A stretch of 64,000 nucleotides of DNA from Pycnopodia helianthoides (taxonomy: Eukaryota > Echinodermata > Asteroidea > Forcipulatida > Asteriidae), in the NCBI GenBank assembly GCA_032158295.1, contig CM063250.1:4079001-4143000 (forward strand), read 5' to 3'. A program made the position numbers and the translations under genes. The notes beneath the pieces were generated by a model. That model did no database searches and was not told the DNA's origin. It saw only the letters and a list, made by a program, of their open reading frames with translations. The first letter of the stretch is position 1, and the number at the start of each line of letters is the position of its first letter. Below are positions 13,891 to 25,218 of the stretch, piece after piece.

Positions 13891-14291
13891 AGGAACATTA
13901 CAGAATTGGTAAGAAAAAAAATTGTAAAATATACTTTTGATCACAGATTTACATAAAACTTACAGGCAGGCCTGCTAACACGGTCTAATGATGATGATAG
14001 TAGAAAACATCCCTTGAAATATTTCTGTCTGAAATGCCATATTTGATGAGAAATGAGTAAACCAATTTTCCGATTGGAGTTTATCGCTCAGGGAGCGTTT
14101 TATTCATTTTGTTGAGTCTATATGATTTCATGCAAATGTGTAATCGGTTTTTCACTATTTTCTCGTGACCCAGATGGCCGATCGATCTCAAACTTCTACA
14201 GGTTTGTCAGTTTATGTATATGGTGGATTACATTAAGTGCTTACACTGCCAGCAACTGTTTTGTTAGCAAAACGAATTCTGTAATGTTCCT
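13891..14291. mobile_element. 401-bp MITE with TTAA target duplication (piggyBac-like)
   Basis: Left end AGGAACATTACAGAATT at 13,891; right end is its exact reverse complement, finishing at 14,291. TTAA flanks it on both sides (13,887-13,890 and 14,292-14,295). A TTAA duplication next to short inverted termini is the hallmark of piggyBac-type elements. No transposase is encoded, so it is non-autonomous. The family identity is inferred from the target site only. Confidence 0.8.
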
Positions 14292-14533
14292 TTAAAGTAA
14301 GTGTTTTAAAGGGTAGTTTATTGAGGTTTGATCATTTGATGTCAAGTGCAAACAAAGAGCAAGGCACTTTTAGATAAATGCAATTTTCATTGCTTACAAA
14401 CCTATGGTGTAAACGTTGCAGCATGTCTATTGTTTGTCTCTGTTGGTGCAGGAAATGATGCACAGTGCAATGATTGATGAAGTCCAGAAATTGCATTTGT
14501 TATTCTTTATGTACGTTGCAGTGTAGATTCTCA

Positions 14534-14570
14534 GGCCTGGAATTACACAGAGGCCACAGAGGCCATTTAG
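14534..14570 (+). repeat. truncated AGGCCTGGAATT element
   Basis: Only the left terminus is left (caggcctggaattacacag and aggccacagaggcca), matching the start of the 9,220 element. Confidence 0.6.
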
Positions 14571-14778
14571 TTATTAATTGATTTTTTTGTTAATTCTGGT
14601 TGTGAGGCCAGGGATTCTCAGAAAAGCAAACTTAATCACTATGCTATTAATGGACCCCATGGAGAGAGGACATAGAAGGAAGTGTCAGTTTTAGATGTGG
14701 GAGGAAAAACCACAAAGAATTATTCTATAGGGATATCCGACGCCATCAGGTAGGGACTGCATGAAAACCCAATACACA

Positions 14779-14870
14779 TACATGTGCCCCTGGCGGGATT
14801 CGAACTGGGGTCCTAGAGGTGGAAGGCAAGGAAAGATATTGTACCACTATGCCAACCTGACCACCTCAGT
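14779..14870 (-). repeat. tRNA-derived SINE-like segment, minus strand
   Basis: The reverse complement of cgggattcgaactggggtc gives a Pol III B-box-like ccagttcgaatccc. The upstream part (accactatgccaacctgacc) is where an A box would lie but is diverged. No cloverleaf with a functional anticodon arm is convincing, so this is called a SINE remnant and not a tRNA gene. Confidence 0.5.
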
Positions 14871-15011
14871 GTATACCACCTGGGTTGCCGCGGGCCCCTT
14901 GACTAAAAGGTTATGTTCCAGGCAGCAGCATAAAGCTGTACAACAACTGCCTTCCTTCATGAATACTGTATACGTTCAAGTTTTGTCTCTACCCAATGAA
15001 AGAATGCCTCC

Positions 15012-15290
15012 CAGGATTTTTCAAAGCTGGAGGGTATTCTCAAACCAATTTTTTTGAGTTTGGCTTAAGCACGCTGAATTGAAACAAGGTCCTCGGAATG
15101 TTTTTTCTTATGGTGCTTATCTTTGGTTATAAAAGCCCTACTGTGCAATCTGGAGCATTCTAAATGGTTTCTTAATAATTTTTGTGAATTTAATCTAAAG
15201 TCCCCTCCTCCCCCCCCCCCCCAAAAAAAAATTGTAAAAAAGAAAAAAAGTTTTTATTTATTTATGTATTTTTTGCATATCAGCCACAAT
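15012..15290. repeat. second copy of the 10,878 repeat family
   Basis: Shares the ttcaaagctgg and gtattct block, taagcacgctgaattg, aaggtcctcgg and aagccctactgtgcaatc with 10,878-11,100. A C-run followed by an A-run (about 15,208-15,230) lies inside it. Confidence 0.6.
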
Positions 15291-17304
15291 TCACGTGGAT
15301 CTGTTCGCATAAATCATGTGTACCTTGGAGTAAAATGAAGTACATGTGTAGAAGACAGTTAAGGAATATTAGAAAATAGAATTAGCTGTTGCAAACTGTA
15401 TATCAACCAAAATTACCTACTGTACATGGTATAACTGCAACAAAAGAGTTACTGGCCTCACGTTTTGACCCTGGTAGAGTCTTTCTCAAAGGGTGAAAGT
15501 TAGGGAGTACAATGTTGTAACACAGTTGTAGTAGCTTTTGACAGTATTACTGTGAACAGTTACATGTAAAAAGTAAATGAGCTGGTTATTAAAGGTATAT
15601 AATCTGTTTGTTGCTTTCATAATATGAAGAACCTACTTTCAGCCCCCCCCCCCACCACCCCCCCCCCCACACTCACCGTTGGTTATGTAACTCTTTGTAT
15701 AGCTGCATGCCTGATGAATCAATCATGGCTGGTACAATAAATTAGTGAGTGATTACAATAGAGGTCATTAACCTACATGTATTTCATACATTAACATGCA
15801 CTACCATTGATTCTAAAAAAGTACTCCAAAAAGTATTTTGTGTAAGTTCTCATGAACGTTTTTGCCAAATTCATAGAATTCCACCAGAGTTGCCTATGTT
15901 GGGTTTTGTTTTGCACATAACTCTGAAAGGGCACTGGGTAGCCATGCTCATCTGATCCTTGCTGAATGCTCTATAATCAGTACAAGCATGGTACAAGGGT
16001 ACAACCAAGAAACAGTTGCACAAAAAAATGTGTTTTTGCAGATTTTATATCTTAACATAGTGTATTAAACACTATGTACACCCGATTTTCTTCAATTCCT
16101 AAATGAGGGTAAACTAAAAGTAGGACGATGTGACAAACATAAAAGGATGTTCAGGGTTCAAGGTTAATTTAGTTTCCACAGTATCAAAACAAAAATGACA
16201 ATATCTATCAAAAGAGATCAATTATACAAAAATACATCTTTGCAGCATAGATTTCAAGAACCGGATTCAAACAAAATATGACACTGCAGAGGGATCCATT
16301 TTGAAAAGCAGAGCCTATCAGCAATGGTCCCTGATGACTCAATGTTGTTGATAACATGTGTTTGTGTGTAGGTGGCCCTATTGTGTGTATTCTGTCAAGC
16401 ATGTTTCAAGTTAAACTGTTTTCAATTCAAACATTTCACTTGTGATTAATTGTTATAAGCAGGATGTTCTTTTCTTTGTGTGTGGAAATGTTTTTTTCCT
16501 GTTTATTTTTCCTGTGCCCTACTTTCAAAAGCCAGTTGTGATGGATCAGTCGGATTTGTTATCAACAAGTCATTCATATTCATAACACCCCCCTTTACTG
16601 GCCATGGTCCTGTTTTGGGATGAATTTTGTATGCAGAGAATGCACAGGTCATGGGCCAGCAACCCTATTATGTGCACAAATATAAGTCACACAGCACTGT
16701 CTGTACACAGTGGCGTGCCTGCGCTGCTAGCCAGCCCTAGCAGCCGGCTTGCTTGCTTGTGGCAGAAGTCTAGCCCATGAATCACTGATGATGTCATGAT
16801 AATCTGGGGTGGAAGAGGGTGTGTGTGCAATCCCCCTGAAGGGGCTACTTTCGGTTTGGGTCTGCTGATTCAAGGCTAGGGGATCTCCCCCATATTTTTG
16901 TAAACCCTTAAATTAGAACTGAGTTAATTGCCTCAAACAGTCTATTTCTGGTATATACTGTATAGTGCCTGGGCATGTTGGTAAGTGAAAAGTTTGATTC
17001 AGTCGCAGAAGTTAGACACTGATGGACAGTAAGCAACTGCTGGCAAAGGTGATTTTAAACTGAGTTAAACTGAGCAGTGAAAAATATTTTGAACGTTTTT
17101 GTAAGTAGAATTTCTTTTGACAAAAACAGAATCTGTCGTTTTGTATGTTACTAGACTTTCGATCAAAATGTGATTGAAAATAAAAAGTGTGCGCGTTCGT
17201 TACTCGTCTTGGGAGAAACAATTAATAAAAGGAAGAAGAGAGTGGTCATGGTGTGCCTTAAAAAAAGGTAGACTGCAGGGAAAGCTGTAAAAAGCAGTGT
17301 CACT
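15291..17304. other. intergenic, no gene seen
   Basis: No exon is supported. C-rich runs lie at 15,643-15,669. The phrase ctggtagagtctttctcaaa at about 15,470 also occurs inverted near 63,180 next to a SINE, so it is probably repeat-derived. Confidence 0.5.
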
Positions 17305-17530
17305 GATCTCCCCAAGATTTTTTCAAAACTGGGGGAGGGGGGGGGGGGCGTTCTGGACCAAAATGTTTGAAGTTTGGCCAAAGCACACTGCATTGAATCG
17401 AAGTTCTTAGAATATTTTTTATTTTGTGTTTATCTTTGGTTTTCAAGGCCCTACTGTGAAATCACAGGCATTCTAAAATGGTTTTAACTGTATGATTTTT
17501 GTGAAGTTGATGCCTTAAAGATAGAAAAAT
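17305..17530. repeat. third copy of the 10,878 repeat family
   Basis: Contains agatttttt, caaaactgggg, the block tgaagtttggccaaagcac, and aaggccctactgtgaaatc in the same order as the copies at 10,878 and 15,012. A G-run of about 11 sits near the left end. Confidence 0.6.
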
Positions 17531-20317
17531 ATACATACATACATATATTTTATATGGATATGTGTTTTTGTTTGTGCTTGTTTATGCCTGTGACGAAGCT
17601 AAGGCCATATCCCCTAGTACTAGTATAAAACATATATTTTTCTATGGGGGGGGGGGAGACACACGTTTTGGTCGCAATACGCTTGTATCAGCCCACAATT
17701 TGTGAGCTAACTTGTGCATTGGAAGAACCCCGAGGAAGGAATCTGTGATCTTCAAAATTAAAAACAAATCACTTCATTATTTTGTTGATGATTACCAATC
17801 TGACAATTTAGTTATACCCAGCAACTATCACCCTGTAGCACTACACCCGTCAGTACAAAACACATGTTTTTTGTTCAGTGTAATGCAATACTCAAGTCAA
17901 TTAAACCGAATGACATCATCGGGTGTGTTTATAGCCTTTGGCAATCATTAGGGTAGTTGTGACAACACTTATAATCCCTAAAGCTTCTTAATTTTCCAGA
18001 CTCTCTCTCTCTCTCTATACTCTGTATACAGTCTGCAGATAAAATAATAACGGAATCAGGTATACACAATGATGCGGTCTGCAGTTAACCGAATCAATTA
18101 ACAAATCAGCCAGTGCCCAACCAACCGAGGGTAACCATCTGTTGTTATGTAAATTGTCACAGGCCTGGGATGTTGACACCAAGACAGGAGAGAGGGGCAT
18201 TGTGTGCAAATGAGGCTGGTACTTCTCCCAACCACAGCTCAAAAAAAAATTCCCCAATAATGAATCACAATATCTGCACCTGCGTTGACCTGGGTTTGTG
18301 AGGAATCATTTTAACATGAGGGAAAACAAAGAGTTTTAACATCCAAACAACTGGCAGGGGGCTCGCCCATGTATGGGTCCATGGGTCTAAGTTCTAGACT
18401 GTTCGGTTGAAAATATAGTGACTCATCAGTCATCGCTTGAAATGTAATGGCCTATAAAAAGGTTGTACTGATTAAATATTAACTCTTTGTTGTTTACGTT
18501 AAATTATGTCACATCGGAAATGAAATGTTGCTGGTCGAGAAAAATGTTGAAGGTATATGATAAATTATCTTCAAGCGAACTTGAATCCACCAGTTCTGAT
18601 TGGTCGATCTATGGCAGCAAGAGTGTGAATTTGTTTTTAACTGATATTACACGTTCCATATTTCACCCTGCGGATTGAGCTGCGCATCATGAATGTTTGA
18701 AGATGTAGTCATTATCACATGTGCGCTCGTACATTTGTACATGTAGAATACGGAAAAATATATCCCATGTCCAACTCCACCTTCGTCCTTGTTGGGTATG
18801 GGGCGCAGAAGCGCTATAATTTTCTGTAAAAATTACATTACACTCGAGCTTGTGTGATAATATTATTGCACTTGGGAAAGAATTTAGTAATTTATCATCC
18901 AATGAACACCAATTAACCATGGAGGTAGGAACACCAACCTGTAAACCACATACATGTAGGCGGTCTTTCGAGGACCCCCCCCCTTGACAGATCATGAGCA
19001 AGTTAGACAGGTTAATCGTTAACTGTTAGTAAGCCACTGTCATTTTTTCACTCGATCCCATACTGAGGCTGTGGAATGGGCATGTAGTCTGTAGCCCTCA
19101 TGCTGTTCTTGAGAAGTCCGTGGTTTTAGTTGATGTACGTAATAAGACGTCATGTTTGTGACTTCATCAGAGTGGGTTCTAACTGCAAACACACACATGT
19201 AATGGCCTCCAATCGTGGTCCTCTTCTTTGTTCAACTCTTTGTCCTAACAAATGTGGATCCCATTGCTTTCCTTTGTGATAGCAATCGAGGACCTATTGT
19301 CTCTTTTGTTATATTTTGAAGTCCTCAATTTGAATATCACTAAGTACATAGAAACTTAAATAGGCTTTTATCAAACGATGAAGGAAGTACAGTGCAGTCA
19401 TACATATGTATAGCCATGATTGTGGTACTCAGAATATATACAGTGGTGATTTGTGAGGTTTTCAAATGTTGTTTTCCTCCCATTTCCTTAATTTTTTCCC
19501 AAGAAATTTGGGTGAAAATATTTTTCTGTAGAATTGGTACCAGTATGAACGTCATAACGAGCAAGCTTTCAGATTTAAACATTCCAATTACCTGTTCTTC
19601 TTATTTGTTTTTCAATACCAGATTAAAACTAAGGTCTACCAATTATTTGTTCTTACTTTTTTGTTAAAACCACATTGAAACTTACCCATTACTTGATTTT
19701 AACTATTTTTTTTTACACCAGATTAAAATTTCCCAAGCACAATTGTTATGAATGTTTGTGTCATCACATTGAAATTTACTTATGACTTGATCTTAATTTT
19801 TGTTACACCTTTGTCCTTCTTGTACTTTGTCCTGTTTTTGTTGTCTACGCCCATGTATACAGTATTTCACATAAACTGCCTGCAGGTATTGTTTGCCCAA
19901 ACCATGGATCACTTTGTTATGGCCTTCAACACTAGCAATACACAGGTCTGGTTTATAATTGCATTAACAGAGGCTAGCCTCATCCCATGCAGGCAATTAA
20001 TAGTCCCCTGATGAGTGTTTGCATTATTCATGATTTCTTGGAAACCCCTAGGCATGGAGTGTGCAGGAGGATGGCATGGGGGACTTTTGTGAAATTACAT
20101 TCAACTTGGGTGTTGTTGTAACTGGGGTGTTTTTTTTTTCTTTCTTTTTTTTCTTCTTCTTGAAAACAACATAATTTGATGATGTTTATTAAAAATTTTT
20201 ACCCGGACGTTTATCTGGGGATGAAAATCTTTATATTATAGTTTTTACATTTGTCCTTCCTCCATGATAACACTACAGTGCAGCTGTACATCATGTAAAA
20301 ATACATATAGTAGATGT
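17531..20317. other. intergenic, no gene seen
   Basis: Only short frames without recognisable protein families. A (CT)n run lies at 18,001-18,017. Confidence 0.5.
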
Positions 20318-20578
20318 GCACAAAGGGCGTGAATTCAAGATTTCTTAATGGAAATGCCCTTTGCAAAATGAAAATGGCCTTCCCCCATCAAAGATGCAGC
20401 TCAGGTATTTACCGGCCCTCCTGTGCTCTCAATGCCTGGACAAGGCAGTTTCTCCTCGGTAAAGAGCACTTCAGCGGAGAAATGTACTGGGGTGTTTCGA
20501 GAGGCACCAAGGCAATGATGACACGGGCACAGCGGCCGGCAATCGCCTCTGTTGCCTCTTGAAAGTGTCAGGCCTGCG
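20318..20578. repeat. diverged AGGCCTGG-family element
   Basis: Contains gaattcaagatttcttaatgg, gccctttgcaaaatgaaaa, catcaaagatg and cgcctctgttgcctcttg, and ends in gtcaggcctgcg. The order is rearranged relative to 9,220, so it is a diverged or composite copy. Confidence 0.5.
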
Positions 20579-22308
20579 TAGGAATTCCAAGAAATCATTT
20601 CTGTACATTTTATGCACGTTTTTTTAAGCTAATGTACATGTAATGTACTATTGAAACATTATGGTACATGTACATGATGTGCAGTATGTGGTGTAATGCA
20701 CGATGTATGACTTGGCACTTTGTTGAGTACATGTCCATTGTGTAGATCTACATGTATCAGTTGCAAGGCGTTACTTGGTAATTCAGTGGACAGTTAGGTC
20801 ATTGAACCTAAGCATGAACCATCCATAAACTACAGTCACTGCATCATCCCATAGCCCATAGGGCTATCTGTTAGATGTGATTCAGGGTTTTAAACTGTTT
20901 GTGTCTGTAGTAATAGATACATGATTTTACTGCGAAGTCCTTCTGACAGGGATGTCCAGCACTTCTGGGTAACTTCTACTTGTCAAGTGATTGTTATTAC
21001 CCACTGGCAATAAAACACTCCAGAAAGCCCTTTGTACAAGTTACCTTGATGTGTTCCTCTGCATTTGTACTGATAGGAGGAAATGAACAATGGCAACAAA
21101 GGAGGATAGAATGGTCACATTTTCAAAGGGGATATGTCATCATCAAACCCGATTTATTATTATTTTTTTTTAACCTGACGTAATGTTTGCTACGATATTT
21201 TTCATTTCGTCCATCAGGGTGAGAAATTTCAGACCTTGATCTGAATTCAGAAATTTTTATGTCTGTCTCGTGAGGAGAATAATCCTGGGAGCTCCTTGAC
21301 ATCTACAGCTCATGGATAAGCTTGGGCGGTTTTTGATTTTGGGATCCACTGTATACCGTCGCCAAAAATATCGCTTTATTTGGTATTACCGGGGACCTTT
21401 TTGGATAGGGCTAAAGTAACAACAGGAAAACAAACAGTCTCACTCAGGTTATTGACTGAATTGTGGCCCTACAAGCACAATCATGGTTATTTAACGACAG
21501 ATGGCTAGCGCTGAGGTTGTCTTTCTCTTTCGACATCGTATTTGGGACAACCAGAATGACTTAGCTCATAGGGTGCCCCAAAAATTGAAATGTCATAAAT
21601 TCAATATGCATCTCTAATTTCCGATCCTGGTTCCAGACCATTTCGTCTTAATGACTCTTACTCCTGCATTGTAATATAAATAATACATGTATCTACAACA
21701 CAATGGAATACTAACATGTGGCATACTGTATTTTTTTTTTATTAGCTAATAGTTTTAAGTAGCTACCCGTTTTGTAAAACAATGCATCCTGAGCATTTTT
21801 ACAATGAAACTTTCACAATGTAAACAAATAATTTATTTGTATTATTGGACTGCTTTTTACCTGTGTAACATTTTGACTATCATCTAATCTGTTATTGTAG
21901 AACTCTTACATGTACCATCTAGCTGTTTTATGTATGTGAAATGTGTAATATATAAGAATTTTTCTCAGTTTGATCTTCTCATACTTTTCATGCGCAGAGA
22001 CATTTCACAAAATACTGCTTTGCGTGAAAAAAAGTCTGAAAATTTTGTGTTTTAAAATTCTATATGTACGTATGTACATTAATGCAAGTGTTTAATAATT
22101 AAGTCATTTATTAACCCTCAAAATCAACCATTTTCTGAGAATTCTTGTTCTCTATCAAATATTAACCTTAAGAATGTCTGATGTTAATTGCTAAAAGCAC
22201 GCCGGTAAACCACAGCCCCTCTCTCTGTACACAAAACATCCACTCACTGAACGGGCCTAAACTATTTTTAGTTCTCAAATGTCAGTGATGCATAAACGCT
22301 GCAAACAG
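20579..22308. other. intergenic, no gene seen
   Basis: No supported exon. The start of the block (20,630-20,760) is dense in tacatgta and gtacatg words. Confidence 0.5.
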
Positions 22309-22330
22309 AGAGAGAGAGAGAGAGAGCGAG
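22308..22330. repeat. (AG)n microsatellite
   Basis: About 9-10 AG units, followed by a gcgagcgag tail. It lies about 300 bases upstream of the weak promoter candidate. Confidence 0.9.
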
Positions 22331-22617
22331 CGAGGGCAGGGGATGAACGTCAGCGACTAGTCAAGGCTTATAGAGGAGATTGCCCCAGCTGATCATCAAC
22401 GATGACTCATCCCTTCCCTTCAAATCGCCTCCCGTCTCTTCAGGATGCGGGGCCTGTAGAGTGTCTCGTTTTTTCCTCTTTCTCGATAAGACGTAAGATC
22501 CTGGAGTGCATGCACTGTGTACAAGTTGTTCATCTAGAGTGTGCCCAGGCGTTTGGGATGGTGTAATCCATTCCGGTGAAACGGGGATCATTGGATGAAT
22601 GTTCAGTTGTGGGGACA

Positions 22618-22830
22618 TACTCCTATATAACTCTCCGAATCTGTATATACAGTGGAATACAGTTTTACTGCGATTAGCGGAGAGTACAGCAGAGAGCGAG
22701 AGATTAACCTGTGTTTCAAGAGAGTCAACCTTGGCTGTGAGGATTTTATAATCTACATTTATTATTGCATCGTTGTCGGTGTATAAAATGGTGACTGGCG
22801 GATTTAGACTACTTGCTCCCGTGAACCATT
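22618..22830 (+). promoter_or_regulatory. weak promoter / 5' leader candidate for the Bcl-2-family gene
   Basis: A TATA-like ctatataac lies at about 22,623 and a second, gtataaaatg, at about 22,779. Purine-rich GAGA tracts lie just upstream, and a possible splice donor (gaagggtaggc) near 22,838. The first coding exon of the Bcl-2-like gene begins at a splice acceptor (24,991), so at least one untranslated exon must lie upstream; this is one possible place. No transcript evidence; base-composition coincidence is quite possible. Confidence 0.2.
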
Positions 22831-23262
22831 GAGTGAAGGGTAGGCTTCAATGCATTCGTGTTTACACTCACATATGTAAACAATCATGCACAGTTTGTAT
22901 TACATGTATAGGTCGGCCATGGAGGAATTTCTTCTTGGTTTAACATATTGTGGATGTGTTTTTGTTTGTTTTAAGAGTCATGGTATAGAATGTACATTTT
23001 TACACTGTCAGGCACACATGTGTATTTACTAAGTTTGTGTTTACTCTGTTCTGGCCGAAACCATGAAGGACAACAAGTTCTCTGTGTTGTACTAAGTAGT
23101 TTATTTAATTGGTCAATTTGTTTGTTGCGTAAATTTTGAAGTGTGTTGGTATGCATCTGGTTTGTTGAATGTGTGTCATTTGAAAAAAAAATGTAACTAG
23201 TAAACTTGAAGGTACATGTACACAACCATGTAGGCCTATATAACACTTTTGTGAGACGTGTT

Positions 23263-23609
23263 GGCTCTGAGAAGAGCTGGGCCCAATTTCACGGCTCTGC
23301 TTACCGCCGAATTCTGCGCTTGCGGTGACCATTCTCCACTTACTGTTCAAGCGCCGAATTTCTGCGCTAGCTGTGTAAGCGTAGAATGCCTAGTAACGTG
23401 GAGTACGCACGCGCACAAGCCGAAATTCCCCGCTAACCCGTGAAATACGCTTGACGTAAGCGCGGAATTCCCTGCTTCCGCAAGCGCCGATTCTTTGCTT
23501 ACGGTAAGCAGAGCCATGAAATTGGGCCCAGGTCTCGACATTTGGAACAGTGAGACCAGCAGAGTAAACTATTAGAAACGCGGGGGCCACACCGGCTCTT
23601 CTCAGAGCC
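23263..23609. repeat. nested foldback: inner GGGCCCAATTTCA element inside an outer inverted repeat
   Basis: The inner element spans 23,279-23,529 with ends gggcccaatttcacggctct and agagccatgaaattgggccc. The outer arms are ggctctgagaagagc (23,263-23,277) and gctcttctcagagcc (23,595-23,609). The inner body is full of gcgcttgcgg and gcttacggtaagc motifs shared with 34,209-34,464 and 41,070-41,350. Non-coding, although both strands stay open in places and make artefactual ORFs. Confidence 0.8.
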
Positions 23610-24991
23610 AAAGAGTTTTACACAGGGTTGTATCCACAGTTTACTAGTTAAAAAGTTTTTGCTATGATCCACACCATGCAAAGCTTAAATCATCACTTGG
23701 AGATGTCATTGTCAGGTTTATTGGAACTTTGTATTGACCCAATTTACCTTCAGGACGCTCTCATTGTAATAATCTTGGTTGCGCCATTTTTGGGAGTCAA
23801 TGTGTTCCTGTGTGTAGATACAGCACGTCACATTTTAGGTGCAGGCATGATATTCATTTTACTTTAATCTGATTTTGATTATTTTGCCCTCAGAAAAATA
23901 AGCAAAGCTGATTTTGATTAGCCTGAAAAAGTGTAGCTTATGTGTATACATGTACTGTATGTACATGTAGGTCAGCCCTTGTACTCCACAGAATTTGCCT
24001 ACTTTTTTTCAAGGGCCAAATATCATGACTGTAGGTGATGCAGCGCTTACATGGTTACCATGATTTTTGCAATTTGACTCCCACTATGCCGAGCATGGCA
24101 GACAGTTGCTAAGTGTGAGGTTGGTCATGTTGGTGTATTACCATGGAGGTAGAATTGGTGTACCAGGTCAACACATACAAAATGTATACATGTGCATTAC
24201 TAGTGGGGCCTAACATTTTGGGGGTTTTGTTTGCTGTAACCCCACCAACCATTAAAAATCCTGCCAACCGTATAAAAACTTGTATCAATAACTTGTTAGC
24301 GTTTCCAGGCAGACTTTGTTTTATTATACAATGTACCACAAAATTAAAATTTAACTTATTGCATAAAAATGTAAGAATCCCTTAATATCCCCACCCCACT
24401 TTTCGACACTCATATGTATAAACTGCTCCTAAAATAAAGTGGTTTTTTCGACCATACAGATACTACATGTATGTAGAATGTGGAGACTACATTTTTCCAA
24501 CCCTTTTTTTTCCTAACAGGAAACAAAACTATTTTGTCTGGTAGGCCTAGTTCTGTCAATCAATGTCAGAAACTTCACATGTGTGCTGCACATGTCACTA
24601 TGAGTAGAAACCATGTTCTTATAGTTCCTGCAATGTACAACACATAAATGTACATTGTACAGTCATGCAACTTCCGTGTCAATAATTTAATAATTTAACA
24701 AGCACATTATACTTGTTCAAACTATTTGTTTTAATATGAGAGTCAATATACATTCAATGCGCATCCTTGTAGCGCAGTGGGCTAAGTGTTGACTGTTTAC
24801 TGTAGAAATTAATATAATACTGGTACTACGTGGGATGTGGAGACTACATTGTGTATACTGTAGTTGTACATGTATGTATGCAGGTTTGAAAAGTGTGCCG
24901 CCGAAGTTGTCCACCAAGAGCTCAGTTGAGACTTATTTCCAGTTTTGCTCCGTTTTTAATTTGTGTTCTTTTCCTCTTTCTTGCACTACAG
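23610..24991. other. upstream/intronic DNA before the first coding exon
   Basis: No coding exon was seen. The stretch ends with a pyrimidine tract and the splice acceptor ttgcactacag at 24,981-24,991, so at least its right part is probably a 5' intron of the Bcl-2-like gene. Confidence 0.5.
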
Positions 24992-25042
24992 ATTGATTAA
25001 AAGCCAATTGGAGTCAAACTGAACGAAGAATATTTTCTATAA

Positions 25043-25218
25043 ATGGATTGATGCGTCACCATGGAAACCACATCAAATTCCAATCACCACACACCACCAG
25101 TCCGAATGAACTCCACAGCTCAGGAGATGGAGTCCCCAATGGAGATTCCTTACATGGACGAGGAAGTCCCCGTCCCGTCTCCCCCGTCCTCCAGGTCGGG
25201 GACGCTGAAGGCGCGTAA
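25043..25218 (+). promoter_or_regulatory. two upstream start codons in the leader of the Bcl-2-like gene
   Basis: ATG GAT TGA at 25043-25051 is a two-codon upstream ORF. A second ATG at 25051 opens a 55-codon frame that ends in TAA at 25216-25218, overlapping the main start out of frame. Both have T at -3, a weak context. The main ATG at 25061 has the full caccATGg context. Such an arrangement can reduce translation; that role is inferred. Confidence 0.5.

Noticed and set aside
23258..23611. Overlapping frames on both strands suggesting a Cys-rich protein
   Set aside because: They lie inside the nested foldback and mirror each other because of its inverted repeats.
24767..24790. A-box-like ttgtagcgcagtgggctaag, possible tRNA or SINE head
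   Set aside because: No B box follows within range; too little to call.
1..24991. Retroelement or transposase coding remnants
   Set aside because: I looked for reverse transcriptase, integrase and transposase motifs in the listed frames and recognised none; the repeats here are all non-coding.
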